Positions 1-7,804 of a stretch of 64,000 bases of DNA are shown piece after piece. Origin of the DNA: Actinorhabdospora filicis (GTDB lineage Bacteria; Actinomycetota; Actinomycetes; Mycobacteriales; Micromonosporaceae); contig NZ_BSTX01000003.1 of NCBI RefSeq assembly GCF_030269765.1, positions 737,860-801,859 on the forward strand. The letters run 5' to 3'. The notes under the pieces are model-generated. The model saw only the letters and a program-made list of their open reading frames with translations, was not told the DNA's origin and made no database searches. A program made the position numbers and the translations under genes. Numbering within the stretch: position 1 is the stretch's first letter; each line of letters starts with the position of its first letter.

Positions 1-200
1 AGCTCTTCTTCGACGAGCGCTCCCTCGACGGAGATGTTGTGACCGCCTACGACGGCTTCGAGCTGGTCGTGGACCGCATGAGCGTGCCCTACCTCCTGGG
101 CGCGTCCATCGACTTCGTGGACCGCATCGACGCGCAGGGCTTCACCATCGACAACCCCAACGCGCAGGGCTCCTGCGCGTGCGGCGACTCCTTCCACTAG
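1..200 (+). CDS. erpA: ErpA/HesB-type iron-sulfur carrier, 3' end only
   Basis: Only the last 65 codons are in the window (reading from base 3); the start lies to the left. The visible part matches the HesB/IscA/ErpA A-type carrier family, which delivers Fe-S clusters to apoproteins in the cytoplasm. The tail shows the family signature: a conserved FTIDNPNA segment followed by the terminal Cys-x-Cys pair (SCACGDSF) just before the stop. The first conserved cysteine would be outside the window. A cysteine desulfurase and a TusA-like carrier nearby fit a sulfur/Fe-S neighbourhood. The ErpA name rather than IscA is a family-level guess based on actinobacterial gene order. Confidence 0.85.
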   Translation, partial: LFFDERSLDGDVVTAYDGFELVVDRMSVPYLLGASIDFVDRIDAQGFTIDNPNAQGSCACGDSFH

Positions 201-525
201 GAAGGGCCTCCCTCCACTAAAGGGGGAGTCTCCGCCGAGTCGACCGGCTTGGGCGCACGCGCGGTGCGAACCGTTCGTCCGCGCGGCGCCGCGAAGTGCA
301 CGCAGGTGACAGGCCCCACCCGGGCGACCGGGTGGGGCCTGTCCGCGTTCGGGTGACCCTCCGACACCCCGTGCCGGGTCGATGACCCGGGGGTCGCCGG
401 CGGCTATATTGTTCGGCGGCTTCGGTACCACCAGTACCGGCGCGCTCACCCGGAAAACCGGGTGGCCCGACACCGTCCGACCCGTGCCGTCCCATCAGCC
501 GTCTCCTCCGTTTGGACCTCCCTTC
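201..525. other. Intergenic region between erpA and the PfkB kinase
   Basis: This 325-base gap holds the strong hairpin listed separately (309-342). The remaining 180 bases before the kinase start contain no open frame that looks coding and no convincing promoter hexamers. The kinase start at 526 has only a weak purine stretch upstream. Confidence 0.6.
309..342 (+). terminator. Strong hairpin after erpA
   Basis: A perfect 15-bp stem (309-323 with 328-342) closes a four-base gcga loop. No T-run follows, which is usual for actinobacterial terminators. It lies about 110 bases after the erpA stop, so it could also be a bidirectional or attenuating structure in the kinase leader. Confidence 0.7.
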
Positions 526-1503
526 ATGAAGATCGCCGTCACCGGCTCGATCGCCACCGACCACCTGATGCACTTCCCCGGACGGTTCTCCGGCCAGCTC
601 ATCGCCGACAAGCTCGACAAGGTCTCGCTGTCCTTCCTCGTCGACGACCTCGTCCTGCGGCGCGGCGGCATCGCGGCCAACATCTGCTACGGCATGGCGC
701 AGCTGGGCCTCAGCCCCGTGCTGGTCGGCGCGGTCGGCGCCGACTTCGACGAGTACCGCGCCCACCTCAAGGGCCACGGCGTCGACTGCGACTCCGTCTA
801 CGTCAGCGACACCGCCCACACCGCCCGCTTCGTCTGCACCACCGACGAGGACATGTGCCAGATCGCGTCCTTCTACGCCGGCGCGATGGCCGAGGCCGGC
901 AACATCGAGCTCGCGCCCATCCACGAGCGCGCCGGCGGCCTCGACCTGGTCCTGGTGTGCGCCAACGACCCCGCCGCGATGCTCCGGCACAGCGCCGAGT
1001 GCCGCGACCTGGGCCTGCGCTTCGCCGCCGACCCCTCCCAGCAGCTCGCCCGCCTCGACGGGCAGGGCGTGGTCGACATGATCACCGGCGCGGAGTTCCT
1101 GCTCACCAACGAGTACGAGCGCGAGCTCCTGGAGTCCAAGACCGGGCTGAGCGACACCGACGTCCTGGACCTGGTGCGCGTCCGCGTCACCACCCTCGGC
1201 AAGGACGGCGTGGAGATCACCGGCCGCGGCATGGACCCGATCCACGTCCCCGTCGCCCGCGAGATCAAGGCCTACGACCCCACCGGCGTCGGCGACGGCT
1301 TCCGCGCCGGGTTCTTCGCCGCCCTGTCGTGGGGAATGCCGCTGCGCCGGGCCGCCGAGGTCGGCAGCCTGCTGGCCACCCTCGTCCTGGAGACCGTCGG
1401 GACGCAGGAGTACGCCGTCGACCGCGCCGACTTCGTCAAGCGGCTCGCCGAGTCCTACGGCCCGGCCAGCGCCGCCGAGACCGCCGGATACCTCGGCGTG
1501 TGA
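526..1503 (+). CDS. PfkB-family carbohydrate/nucleoside kinase
   Basis: A 325-residue cytoplasmic kinase of the ribokinase/PfkB superfamily, close in layout to actinobacterial adenosine-kinase-like proteins. Visible marks are the N-terminal GSIATDHLM strand, the glycine-rich substrate motif RRGGIAANICYGMAQLG around residues 44-60, and the PfkB signature DPTGVGDGFRAGFF near residues 250-265, whose last Asp is the catalytic base. The ATG at 526 is chosen because the family N-terminus (MKIAVTGSIATD) begins there; an upstream in-frame extension is proline-rich and not family-like. The true sugar or nucleoside substrate cannot be told from sequence. It sits after erpA and is closed by a clear terminator. 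Confidence 0.88.
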   Translation: MKIAVTGSIATDHLMHFPGRFSGQLIADKLDKVSLSFLVDDLVLRRGGIAANICYGMAQLGLSPVLVGAVGADFDEYRAHLKGHGVDCDSVYVSDTAHTARFVCTTDEDMCQIASFYAGAMAEAGNIELAPIHERAGGLDLVLVCANDPAAMLRHSAECRDLGLRFAADPSQQLARLDGQGVVDMITGAEFLLTNEYERELLESKTGLSDTDVLDLVRVRVTTLGKDGVEITGRGMDPIHVPVAREIKAYDPTGVGDGFRAGFFAALSWGMPLRRAAEVGSLLATLVLETVGTQEYAVDRADFVKRLAESYGPASAAETAGYLGV

Positions 1504-1520
1504 CGCCCTAGACCGTCCAC

Positions 1521-1558
1521 AAAGGACGCCACGGCCTTGTGCCGGGGCGTCCTTTTTT
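1521..1558 (+). terminator. Rho-independent terminator of the PfkB kinase gene
   Basis: Ten-base arms (1521-1530 and 1546-1555) enclose a second small stem, and a run of Ts follows. It lies 17 bases after the kinase stop, between convergent genes. Confidence 0.85.
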
Positions 1559-1573
1559 CACGCCCTGAAGAGG

Positions 1574-1789
1574 TCAAACCCGCACGTCGAAGGCCGGTAC
1601 ACCGTCCACTTCGGACGCCCCCACGAACTCCTTGCCGCGCATCCGGCACCACGCCGGGATGTCCACCGCCGCCGCCGGATCCTCCGCCAGCACGCGGACC
1701 ACCGAGCCCGCCTTCGCCGAACGGCTCCACTTCGCCAGCTCGATCACCGGGATCGGGCAGCGCTTCCCCCGGCAGTCAAGGATCTCCAC
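1574..1789 (-). CDS. TusA/SirA-family sulfur carrier protein
   Basis: A 71-residue protein of the TusA (SirA-like, YeeD) family. It begins MEILDCRGKRCPIPVIEL, containing the family CPxP motif with the sulfur-accepting cysteine at about residue 11. TusA proteins accept persulfide sulfur from a cysteine desulfurase and pass it on for tRNA thiolation, cofactor synthesis or dissimilatory reactions. The likely donor here is the cysteine desulfurase at 19897-21033, on the same strand but 18 kb upstream in its reading direction. An extra Cys at residue 6 and one at about 48 are visible. Confidence 0.88.
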   Translation of the reverse strand: MEILDCRGKRCPIPVIELAKWSRSAKAGSVVRVLAEDPAAAVDIPAWCRMRGKEFVGASEVDGVPAFDVRV

Positions 1790-1971
1790 GCCACCACTCT
1801 AAGCGAACCGAACGGAATCGCCTGTCCGGGCACGACTTGATCTCTCATACATAACGGTCCGGTGAAACATCTTCCAATCTGGAACGCACTCCGCCACTGT
1901 GTGGTCACGGCCATAGTCCACCCAGGACCATGCCGACCGTGCCGCTGACCAACCAAATAGGAGGCTTGAGG

Positions 1972-3606
1972 ATGCGCATCAGGCGTGTCATGGCACTCGC
2001 CGTGGCCACCGCGCTGGCGACCACTGCCTGTTCGACAGGCGGAGGCTCCGACAGCGAAGGTGCCACCGACGGCACCATTAACCTCGCCCAGGGCACCGAC
2101 CCGGCCCACATGATCACCACCGACGCGACCGAGACGGTCAGCTCCTCGGTGCTCCGGATGATGTACGACGGGCTCTTCAGCTACAGCAACACCGGTGACC
2201 TCGTGCCGGTGCTGGCCGAGGCCGTGCCCACCAGCACCGACAACATCCACTGGACCATCAAGGTCAAGCAGGGCACCAAGTTCCAGAACGGCGAGGCCGT
2301 CGACGCCAACGCCTTCGTGCGCGCCTGGAACTACGGCGCCTACGGCCCCCACGCCCAGGGCGGCGCGTCGTTCTTCTCCCGCATCAAGGGATACGACGAC
2401 GTCAAGGCCACCGAGGACCCCGACGGCGACGGCCCGAACAAGGCGCCCGACCCCAAGGCCAAGGAGCTGTCCGGCCTCAAGGCCACCGACGCCAGCACCA
2501 TCAGCGTCGAGCTGACCGCGCCGTTCGCGGGCTTCCCGACGATGCTCGGCTACACCGTCTTCTGGCCGATGGCCGACGAGTGCATGCAGAAGATCGACGC
2601 CTGCAAGGAGAAGCCGATCGGCAACGGGCCGTTCGCTCTCAAGGAATGGCAGCACGACATCGCCCTCACCATCGAGCGGTGGGACGCCTACCAGGGGAAC
2701 AAGCCCGCCTACAAGACCATCAAGTGGCGGATCTTCCCCGACGGCGCGCCGACCTGGACCGACTTCGAGGCGAACCAGCTCGACATCGACGCGCCCCCGA
2801 CCGAGCAGTACCAGGACGCCAAGGCCAAGTACGGCGAGCGGATGCTTGAGGTCAAGTCGCCGTCCCTGAGCTACATCGGCCTCCCGCTCTACGACCCCAC
2901 CTTCGCCAAGAAGGAGATCCGTCAGGCGCTGTCCCTGGCGATCGACCGGGACCTGCTCAACCAGGCCCTCTACCAGGGCCGCTACACCCCGGCCGACTCC
3001 TTCGCCCCGCCCGGGATCATCTTCGGCGCCACGGCCGGCACCTGCGCCTACTGCAAGCTGGACGTCGCCAAGGCCAAGGAACTGCTGGCCAAGGCCGGCG
3101 GCTGGCCCGCGGGCAAGAAGCTCCAGCTGTGGATCAACACCGCGGCCTCCGGCGCCAACGAGAAGTGGGTCAAGGCCGTCGGTGACCAGATCAAGCAGAA
3201 CCTGGGCATCGAGTACGAGTACCACCTGGAGGAGTGGAACAAGATCCTCCAGCTGACCCAGGACCACAAGATCGACGGCCCGTTCCGCATGGGCTGGTCT
3301 CCGGACTACAACTACGTCGAGAACTACCTGGTCCCGATCTACGGCGGCGGCGCCAAGGTCACCCGCACCGGCTACGAGAGCGAGGCCTTCACCAAGGCCG
3401 TCGCCGAGGCCGACGCGGCCCCGAACCTGCAGGACTCCGTCGCGAAGTACCAGGCGGCCGAGCGGATCCTCGGTGAGGACATGCCGGGCATCCCGGTCTT
3501 CTTCTCCAAGTCCGCCACCGTCTACAGCGACCGGTTCGACCCGGCCAGCGTCGTGGTCAACCCGGTCATGGGCGCCATCGACCTGCGCCTGGTCAAGCTC
3601 AAGTAG
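1972..3606 (+). CDS. Peptide ABC transporter substrate-binding lipoprotein (family 5, OppA/DppA-like)
   Basis: A 544-residue extracytoplasmic binding protein for an oligopeptide/dipeptide-type importer. The start at 1972 is set by an AGGAGG box seven bases upstream and by a classic lipoprotein signal peptide (MRIRRVMALAVATALATTAC, lipidated Cys20) followed by a Gly/Ser linker. The body has SBP_bac_5 features: the early segment placing bound substrate, FQNGEAVDANAF, and the late block LSLAIDRDLLNQALYQG. It is the first gene of a five-gene importer operon (1972-7689). A perfect intercistronic hairpin follows, which could favour higher levels of this subunit than of the permeases. Substrate is unknown; peptides are the family default, though some relatives bind nickel or sugars. 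Confidence 0.93.
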   Translation: MRIRRVMALAVATALATTACSTGGGSDSEGATDGTINLAQGTDPAHMITTDATETVSSSVLRMMYDGLFSYSNTGDLVPVLAEAVPTSTDNIHWTIKVKQGTKFQNGEAVDANAFVRAWNYGAYGPHAQGGASFFSRIKGYDDVKATEDPDGDGPNKAPDPKAKELSGLKATDASTISVELTAPFAGFPTMLGYTVFWPMADECMQKIDACKEKPIGNGPFALKEWQHDIALTIERWDAYQGNKPAYKTIKWRIFPDGAPTWTDFEANQLDIDAPPTEQYQDAKAKYGERMLEVKSPSLSYIGLPLYDPTFAKKEIRQALSLAIDRDLLNQALYQGRYTPADSFAPPGIIFGATAGTCAYCKLDVAKAKELLAKAGGWPAGKKLQLWINTAASGANEKWVKAVGDQIKQNLGIEYEYHLEEWNKILQLTQDHKIDGPFRMGWSPDYNYVENYLVPIYGGGAKVTRTGYESEAFTKAVAEADAAPNLQDSVAKYQAAERILGEDMPGIPVFFSKSATVYSDRFDPASVVVNPVMGAIDLRLVKLK

Positions 3607-3633
3607 TCCCCCCACGGACGATTCCGCTCTGAC

Positions 3634-3672
3634 GCGACGGTGACCGGTGGCCACGCCGCCGGTCACCGTCGC
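3634..3672 (+). promoter_or_regulatory. Intercistronic hairpin between binding protein and permease genes
   Basis: A perfect 14-bp stem (3634-3647 with 3659-3672) with an 11-base loop lies in the only sizeable gap of the importer operon. Such hairpins act in other ABC operons as 3' stabilisers or partial terminators that raise binding-protein expression. That function is inference here. Confidence 0.7.
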
Positions 3673-3698
3673 GCGACATCATTAGGAAAGGAGCGACC

Positions 3699-4706
3699 GT
3701 GGGGCGTTACGTCATCCGCCGCCTGCTCCAGGCGGTGCTGACCATCTTTCTCGCGCTGTTCCTGCTGCACTACCTGACCTCACTGTCCATCCAGATCAAC
3801 GGCAACCCCGCCTACGCCTTCTTCGGCGGCCAGATCACGCCGACCCAGGAGCAGCTGCGGGTGGTGGCCGAGCGCTACCACACCGACCACCCCTGCCTGA
3901 AGCGCGTCGGCGACCCCTGCCTGTCCAACTTCATGGACACCCTCGGCCGCTACGCCAACGGCGACTTCGGCCAGGACCTGCGCTTCCGCCCGGTCAGCGA
4001 CCAGGTGGTGATGCGCGTCCCCAATACCTTGAGAGTCTTCGCGATCAACATCGCCACCTGGGCCATCGCCGGCATCGGGCTGGGCATGCTCGCGGCGGTC
4101 CGCCGGGAGAAGTTCTCCGACTACCTGATCCGGGCCGGGACGATCATCTCCGGCGCGGTCCCGACGTTCTTGTTCGTGCTCGCCTTGAAATATCTGGCCG
4201 GGGTGTGGATCGGCGGCTGGCTGCGCGACCACCTCGGCGACGACAACGTGCTGTCCATCATCTTCCGCCCGTCCTGGGACGAGGCGCATCCCTGGCTGAC
4301 GGTGATCCTGCCCGGCATCGCGCTCGCCGTGATCGGCACCGCGGGCATCACCCGCCTCATGCGCACGAGCATGCTGGAGAACATCCGGTCCGACCACGTC
4401 AGGACCGCCAAGGCGAAGGGCCTCACCGGCGGGCGCGTCCTGCTCGCGCACACCCTGCGCAACTCCCTGATCCCCGTGGTGACGCTCATCGGCCTGTCCC
4501 TGGGCGGCGCCCTCGGCGGCGCGGTCATCACCGAGGGACTGTGGAACATCCGCGGCGTCGGCCAGTTCGTGTTCAACGCGGTACGGCAGAACGACACCCC
4601 CATCGTCGTCGGCGTGGTCTCGCTGGTCGTCATCTGCTACCTGCTCTTCAGCCTGCTGATCGACCTTCTCTACGCCGTCCTGGACCCGAGGATCCGCTAT
4701 GAGTGA
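3699..4706 (+). CDS. Peptide ABC transporter permease, OppB/DppB type
   Basis: A 335-residue inner-membrane permease with about six transmembrane helices. It begins MGRYVIRRLLQAVLTIF, the usual DppB/OppB N-terminus, and carries the EAA cytoplasmic loop that contacts the ATPases near DHVRTAKAKGLTGGRVL (about residues 230-247). GTG at 3699 follows a good AGGAAAGGAG box. The stop overlaps the next gene by eight bases (ATGAGTGA), showing translational coupling. A periplasm-side insert with two cysteines (PCLKRVGDPC, about residues 65-75) may form a disulfide. Confidence 0.93.
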   Translation: MGRYVIRRLLQAVLTIFLALFLLHYLTSLSIQINGNPAYAFFGGQITPTQEQLRVVAERYHTDHPCLKRVGDPCLSNFMDTLGRYANGDFGQDLRFRPVSDQVVMRVPNTLRVFAINIATWAIAGIGLGMLAAVRREKFSDYLIRAGTIISGAVPTFLFVLALKYLAGVWIGGWLRDHLGDDNVLSIIFRPSWDEAHPWLTVILPGIALAVIGTAGITRLMRTSMLENIRSDHVRTAKAKGLTGGRVLLAHTLRNSLIPVVTLIGLSLGGALGGAVITEGLWNIRGVGQFVFNAVRQNDTPIVVGVVSLVVICYLLFSLLIDLLYAVLDPRIRYE

Positions 4707-5616
4707 CACCCAGACCATCGAGGCGACCCCGCCGACGGCGCCGGTGAAGGCCGGGCCGGAGAAGGTCCGCGGCCTGTGGAGCGACGCCTTCCACGACCTG
4801 CGCAAGCGCCCGCAGGTACTGGTCTGCTCGGCCGTCATCCTGCTGCTCATCCTGATCGCGGCGTTCCCGAGCCTGTTCACCGGCAAGGACCCGCGCGACT
4901 GCCAGCTGGAGCGGTTCTTCGGCGCCCCGTCGGCCGACGCCTGGTTCGGCTACGACCAGTACGGCTGCGACTACTTCGCGATGACGATCTACGGCGCGCG
5001 GCCGTCCATCGTGGTCGGTCTGCTGGCCACCGCCACCACCTTCATCCTGGGCGCGGTCATCGGCTCCATCGCCGGCTACTTCGGCGGCTGGGTCGACGCG
5101 GTCATCTCCCGCACCATCGACGTGTTCAACAGCATCCCGTTCGTCCTGGGCGCCATCCTGATCCTGGCGATCTGGCGCTCGGCCGGTGACACGGTCTGGC
5201 CGCTGATCCTGGCGCTGACGGTGTTCGGCTGGACCGGCGGCGCCCGCATCCTCCGCGGCAGCTTCATCGAGGCGCGGGGACTGGACTACGTGAAGGCCGC
5301 GAAGTCCCTGGGCGCCTCCGACTCCCGGGTGATGTTCCGGCACATCTTCCCCAACGCGATGGCCCCGATCGTCTCGCTGGTGCCGCTGGCCATCGGCGCC
5401 TACATCGAGGCCGAGGCCTCGCTCTCGTTCCTCGGTCTCGGCCTGAAGCCGCCCGCGGTGACCTGGGGCAGCATGATCTCGAACAACGTGCCGGAGGTGC
5501 TCGCCGGGCATCCGCGGCTGCTGATCATCCCCGCCCTGTTCCTGCTGTCGGCGACGATCTCCTTCGCCCTCCTCGGCGACGCCGTGCGCGACGCCCTCGA
5601 CCCGAAGCTGAAGTGA
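4699..5616 (+). CDS. Peptide ABC transporter permease, OppC/DppC type
   Basis: A 305-residue partner permease. It has a cytosolic N-terminal tail, a first transmembrane helix (VLVCSAVILLLILIAAFPSL), a short external loop with two cysteines (residues about 65 and 93), and four or five more helices. The EAA loop is at RGLDYVKAAKSLGASDSRV. The C-terminal SFLGLGLKPPAVTWG and GDAVRDALDPKLK blocks are typical of DppC/OppC. Start ATG overlaps the previous stop; the stop overlaps the possible GTG start of the next gene, so the operon is tightly coupled. Confidence 0.93.
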   Translation: MSDTQTIEATPPTAPVKAGPEKVRGLWSDAFHDLRKRPQVLVCSAVILLLILIAAFPSLFTGKDPRDCQLERFFGAPSADAWFGYDQYGCDYFAMTIYGARPSIVVGLLATATTFILGAVIGSIAGYFGGWVDAVISRTIDVFNSIPFVLGAILILAIWRSAGDTVWPLILALTVFGWTGGARILRGSFIEARGLDYVKAAKSLGASDSRVMFRHIFPNAMAPIVSLVPLAIGAYIEAEASLSFLGLGLKPPAVTWGSMISNNVPEVLAGHPRLLIIPALFLLSATISFALLGDAVRDALDPKLK

Positions 5617-6653
5617 CCATGGCGACCAAGGTGCAGACGAGATCGAACATCCTCGACGGGCTGGACACCTCCCGCCCGCTGCTGGAGGTCCGCGACCTCC
5701 AGGTGGAGTTCCACACCCGTGACGGCGTCGCCAAGGCCGTCAACGGCGCCAACTTCTCCGTCGAGCGGGGCGAGACCCTGGCGATCGTGGGCGAGTCGGG
5801 TTGCGGCAAGTCGGTGACCTCGCAGGCGATCATGGGCATCCTGGAGACGCCGCCGGCGAAGGTGGCCGGTGGCCAGGTGTTCTTCCACGGCGTGGATCTG
5901 CTGACCCTGCCCAAGGACACCCGCCGCCGCACCCGCGCCAATCACGTGGCGATGGTGTTCCAGGACGCGCTCTCGGCCCTCAACCCCGTGTGGACGATCG
6001 GCTACCAGCTCGGTGAGCTGTTCCGCAAGCACCGGGGCATGTCCAAGGCCGAGGCGAAGAAGAAGTCGCTGGAACTGCTGGACCTGGTGAAGATCCCGGC
6101 GGCGAAGCAGCGCATCGACGAGTACCCGCACCAGTTCTCCGGCGGTATGCGCCAGCGCGTCATGATCGCCATGGCGCTGGCGCTCGACCCGGACCTGCTG
6201 ATCGCCGACGAGCCCACCACCGCGCTCGACGTGACCGTCCAGGCCCAGATCATGCGGCTGCTGGCCGAGATCCAGGCCGAGCGGCAGATGGGGCTCATCC
6301 TCATCACCCACGACCTGGGCGTCGTGGCGGACGTGGCCGACAAGATCTCGGTCATGTACGCCGGCCGCATCGTCGAGCAGGCCGGTGTCCTGGACATCTT
6401 CGCCCGTCCGGCGCATCCCTACACCCAGGCGCTCCTGCGCTCCATTCCCCGCGTCGACGGCAAGGGGCGCAAGCTTGAGGTCATCGAGGGCCTGCCGCCG
6501 GTGCTGACGCGCATCCCGCCGGGCTGCGCGTTCGCTCCCCGCTGCCATTACGCGAAACCGGCCTGCCGCGAGCGGGTCCCGTCCCTGGAGGTCGTGGAGA
6601 ACGGCCGCCGGGCGGCCTGCCTCTACACCGCGGAGGTGCTGGCCAATGACTGA
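5613..6653 (+). CDS. Peptide ABC transporter ATPase, OppD/DppD type
   Basis: A 346-residue ATPase that drives the importer. Walker A is GESGCGKS, the signature loop is FSGGMRQRV, Walker B is LLIADEP, and the H-loop is in ILITHDLGVVADVAD. The OppD/F C-terminal domain (PYTQALLRSIP onward) ends with cysteines spaced C-x5-C-x6-C plus one near the end (GCAFAPRCHYAKPAC...AACLY). In a mycobacterial DppD this cluster is reported to bind [4Fe-4S]; the same is inferred here. Start may be GTG 5613 (overlapping the upstream stop) or ATG 5619. Confidence 0.92.
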   Translation: MTMATKVQTRSNILDGLDTSRPLLEVRDLQVEFHTRDGVAKAVNGANFSVERGETLAIVGESGCGKSVTSQAIMGILETPPAKVAGGQVFFHGVDLLTLPKDTRRRTRANHVAMVFQDALSALNPVWTIGYQLGELFRKHRGMSKAEAKKKSLELLDLVKIPAAKQRIDEYPHQFSGGMRQRVMIAMALALDPDLLIADEPTTALDVTVQAQIMRLLAEIQAERQMGLILITHDLGVVADVADKISVMYAGRIVEQAGVLDIFARPAHPYTQALLRSIPRVDGKGRKLEVIEGLPPVLTRIPPGCAFAPRCHYAKPACRERVPSLEVVENGRRAACLYTAEVLAND

Positions 6654-7689
6654 CCACAATGGATTCGCGGCGGGCGGGCACGGCGCGCCCGCGCTAGAGG
6701 TGACCGACCTGGTCAAGCACTTCCCGATCAGGCAGGGCATCGTCTTCAAGTCCACCGTCGGCCAGGTCAAGGCCGTCGACGGCGTCAGCCTCACCCTCCG
6801 CAAGGGCGAGACCCTCGGCGTGGTCGGCGAGTCCGGTTGCGGCAAGTCCACATTGGCCAAACTCCTGGTCGGCCTGGAGACGCCCACCTCGGGCGGCATC
6901 TCCGTGCGCGGCGAGGACGTGACCCGCCTCGGCCGGTCCGGGATGCGGCGGCTGCGGCGGAACGTGCAGATGGTCTTCCAGGACCCCTACACCTCCCTGA
7001 ACCCCCGCATGACGGTCGGCGACATCGTCGGCGAGCCCTTCGCGATCCACCCCGACGTGGTCCCCTCCGGAGGACGGCGCAAGGCGGTCCAGGACCTCCT
7101 CGACGTCGTGGGCCTCAACCCCGACCACATCAACCGCTACCCGCACCAGTTCTCCGGCGGCCAGCGCCAGCGCATCGGCATCGCCCGCGCGCTCGCGCTC
7201 AAACCGGAGATCCTGATCTGCGACGAACCCGTGTCGGCGCTGGACGTGTCGATCCAGGGCCAGGTCATCAACCTCCTGGAGCAGCTCCAGGACGAGCTCG
7301 GCCTGTCCTACATCTTCATCGCCCACGACCTGTCGGTCGTGCGCCACATCGCCGACCGCGTCGCGGTCATGTACCTCGGCAAGGTCGTCGAGATCGGCAC
7401 CGAGACCGAGATCTACGACTCGCCGATGCACCCCTACACCCAGGCGCTGCTCTCGGCCGTCCCCGTCCCGGACCCGACCCTGCGCGGTCACCGCGACGAG
7501 ATCACGCTCGAAGGCGACGTACCCTCACCCGCCAACCCGCCCTCCGGCTGCCGGTTCCGCACCCGCTGCTGGAAGGCCACCGACCGGTGCGCGTCGGAGG
7601 AGCCGCTGCTGCAGATCCGGCACGGCGCCCAGCACGCCAACGCGTGCCACTTCGCCGCGCCGCGCGACGTCGTCCACGCCGTCGACTGA
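6646..7689 (+). CDS. Peptide ABC transporter ATPase, OppF/DppF type
   Basis: A 347-residue second ATPase of the importer. Walker A is GESGCGKS, the signature is FSGGQRQRIGIARAL, Walker B is ILICDEPVSALD, and the H-loop is IFIAHDLSVV. The C-terminal oligopeptide domain also has four cysteines (SGCRFRTRCWKATDRC...NACHF), a spacing like that of its OppD partner. ATG at 6646 overlaps the OppD stop by eight bases. It is the last gene of the operon; a strong terminator follows at once, separating it from the regulator array. Confidence 0.93.
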   Translation: MTDHNGFAAGGHGAPALEVTDLVKHFPIRQGIVFKSTVGQVKAVDGVSLTLRKGETLGVVGESGCGKSTLAKLLVGLETPTSGGISVRGEDVTRLGRSGMRRLRRNVQMVFQDPYTSLNPRMTVGDIVGEPFAIHPDVVPSGGRRKAVQDLLDVVGLNPDHINRYPHQFSGGQRQRIGIARALALKPEILICDEPVSALDVSIQGQVINLLEQLQDELGLSYIFIAHDLSVVRHIADRVAVMYLGKVVEIGTETEIYDSPMHPYTQALLSAVPVPDPTLRGHRDEITLEGDVPSPANPPSGCRFRTRCWKATDRCASEEPLLQIRHGAQHANACHFAAPRDVVHAVD

Positions 7690-7715
7690 CCGGTCACCGT
7701 CCCGTTGCGCCATAT

Positions 7716-7743
7716 GAAGAGCCCGCCCGATGGCGGGCTCTTC
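7716..7743 (+). terminator. Terminator after the peptide importer operon
   Basis: A perfect 12-bp stem (7716-7727 with 7732-7743) with a four-base loop, 27 bases after the OppF stop and about 60 bases before the first AfsR-like regulator. It marks the regulator array as a separate transcription unit or a read-through unit. Confidence 0.85.
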
Positions 7744-7804
7744 TGGTACCCGGGGGTAGCGCTTATGCTCGATGCCCGCGCCCGTGCCATGTGAAGGTCC
7801 CGCC

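Noticed and set aside
382..525. Upstream start for the PfkB kinase
   Set aside because: The extra 48 residues are Pro/Gly/Thr-rich and precede the conserved family N-terminus at 526.
1744..3666. A 640-codon minus-strand frame opposite the binding-protein gene
   Set aside because: It is a GC-bias shadow. The plus-strand gene has a clear signal peptide, ribosome site and family motifs.
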